Below are positions 63,691 through 64,000 of a stretch of DNA of 64,000 nucleotides, piece after piece (positions within the stretch are counted from its first letter, which is position 1; the number at the start of each line of letters is the position of its first letter). The notes beneath the pieces were generated by a model, which saw only the letters and a list, made by a program, of their open reading frames with translations, made no database searches and was not told the origin of the DNA. Source of the DNA: Planctomycetota bacterium (GTDB taxonomy: Bacteria; Planctomycetota; Phycisphaerae; Phycisphaerales; SM1A02); contig JAPLMU010000052.1 of NCBI GenBank assembly GCA_026386795.1, positions 29,506-93,505 on the forward strand, written 5' to 3'. The translations under genes were made by a program, and so were the position numbers.

Positions 63691-64000
63691 CGGCTCTCTT
63701 ACTGGCTCGCAATCGCCTTACGAGGACGGCCGCTGAGCGCGGCCCTGTCCTCTCCGGCGAGTGCGGCCAGGGGTGGCGTTTTCCAAACCGGCTCTCTTAC
63801 TGGCTCGCAATCGCCTTACGAGGACGGCCGCTGCGCGCGGCCCTGTCCTCTCCGGCGAGTGCGGCCAGGGGTGGCGGTTTCCAAACTGGCGTTCGTACTG
63901 GTTCGCAATCGCCTTACGAGGACGGCCGCTGAGCGCGGCCCTGTCCTCTTCGGCGAGTGCGGCCAGGGGTGGCGGTTTCCAAACTGGCGTTCGTACTGGC
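63691..64000. repeat. 98-bp tandem repeat array with conserved hairpin
   Basis: Three full units (63691-63788, 63789-63886, 63887-63984) and the start of a fourth that runs off the window. Each holds GAGGACGGCCGC…GCGGCCCTGTCCTC, a 12-bp stem with a 2-base bulge and a 5-base loop (TGAGC or TGCGC). The unit length, 98, is not a multiple of three and no ORF covers it, so it is not coding. The first ~20 bases of each unit vary most. Confidence 0.93.

Noticed and set aside
63670-64000. CRISPR array
   Set aside because: Units are 98 bp and almost wholly repeated, without unique spacers.

Overview
The window looks like a chromosomal piece from a Phycisphaerae-type planctomycete (Planctomycetota), moderately GC-rich and densely coding. 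The signs are: C-terminal dockerin-like DxNxDGxVNGADLGxLL repeats on secreted proteins; a Cys-rich WDxxC secreted repeat; a TIGR02999-type ECF sigma factor; a DUF1080 protein; a PEP-CTERM-like tail (PAPGAIALLGVAGLHRRRRR); an exosortase/EpsI locus; and an rsmH-ftsI division cluster. No phage, insertion sequence or CRISPR array was seen. The assignment is inferred from family content, not from a search.

Layout. 1-5.3 kb: a TPR/gluzincin peptidase cut by the window edge, then two secreted dockerin-like proteins, one with FG-GAP/VCBS repeats. 5.3-7.8 kb (minus): threonine dehydratase, a DinB-fold protein and a tandem-domain Lrp regulator. 8.2-10.2 kb: TPP riboswitch and thiC, with a leader that can hide the ribosome binding site. 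10.3-12.4 kb (minus): an overlapping LpxH-like phosphoesterase/GT28 glycolipid pair. 12.5-19.5 kb (minus): Xaa-Pro peptidase and an RND efflux operon whose adaptor gene is broken by a frameshift. 19.5-26.4 kb: phenylalanine hydroxylase, an aroD-aroE fusion, a GT-C membrane protein with a collagen-like repeat, aroC and a GAF protein. 26.4-31.6 kb: ECF sigma factor, secreted glutathione peroxidase, a secreted unknown, folP, and a PEP-CTERM-like protein with a three-way-junction RNA candidate upstream. 31.6-46.2 kb: fumC, Ser/Thr kinase-TPR, mscL, aldehyde dehydrogenase, STAS protein, tRNA-Ala, thioredoxin, FHA-GAF-HD-GYP, a THUMP-like methyltransferase, AI-2E transporter, DUF1080 protein, a PQQ-type sugar dehydrogenase, a small lipoprotein and pyrB.

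46.4-63.7 kb is the main genetic system: one plus-strand run with tiny gaps or 4-base overlaps. It holds a polysaccharide export lipoprotein, exosortase, EpsI-domain protein, giant TPR protein, Wzz/BY-kinase-like protein lacking the Walker A lysine, sugar epimerase and WecA-like phosphoglycosyltransferase. It then passes by an ATGA overlap straight into rsmH, a LysM protein, an FtsL-like protein and ftsI. Envelope polysaccharide synthesis, exosortase sorting and septal peptidoglycan synthesis therefore look transcriptionally linked. The PEP-CTERM-like protein at 30.7 kb is a plausible exosortase substrate.

63.7-64 kb holds a 98-bp tandem repeat array, each unit carrying the same GC-rich hairpin, running off the window end.
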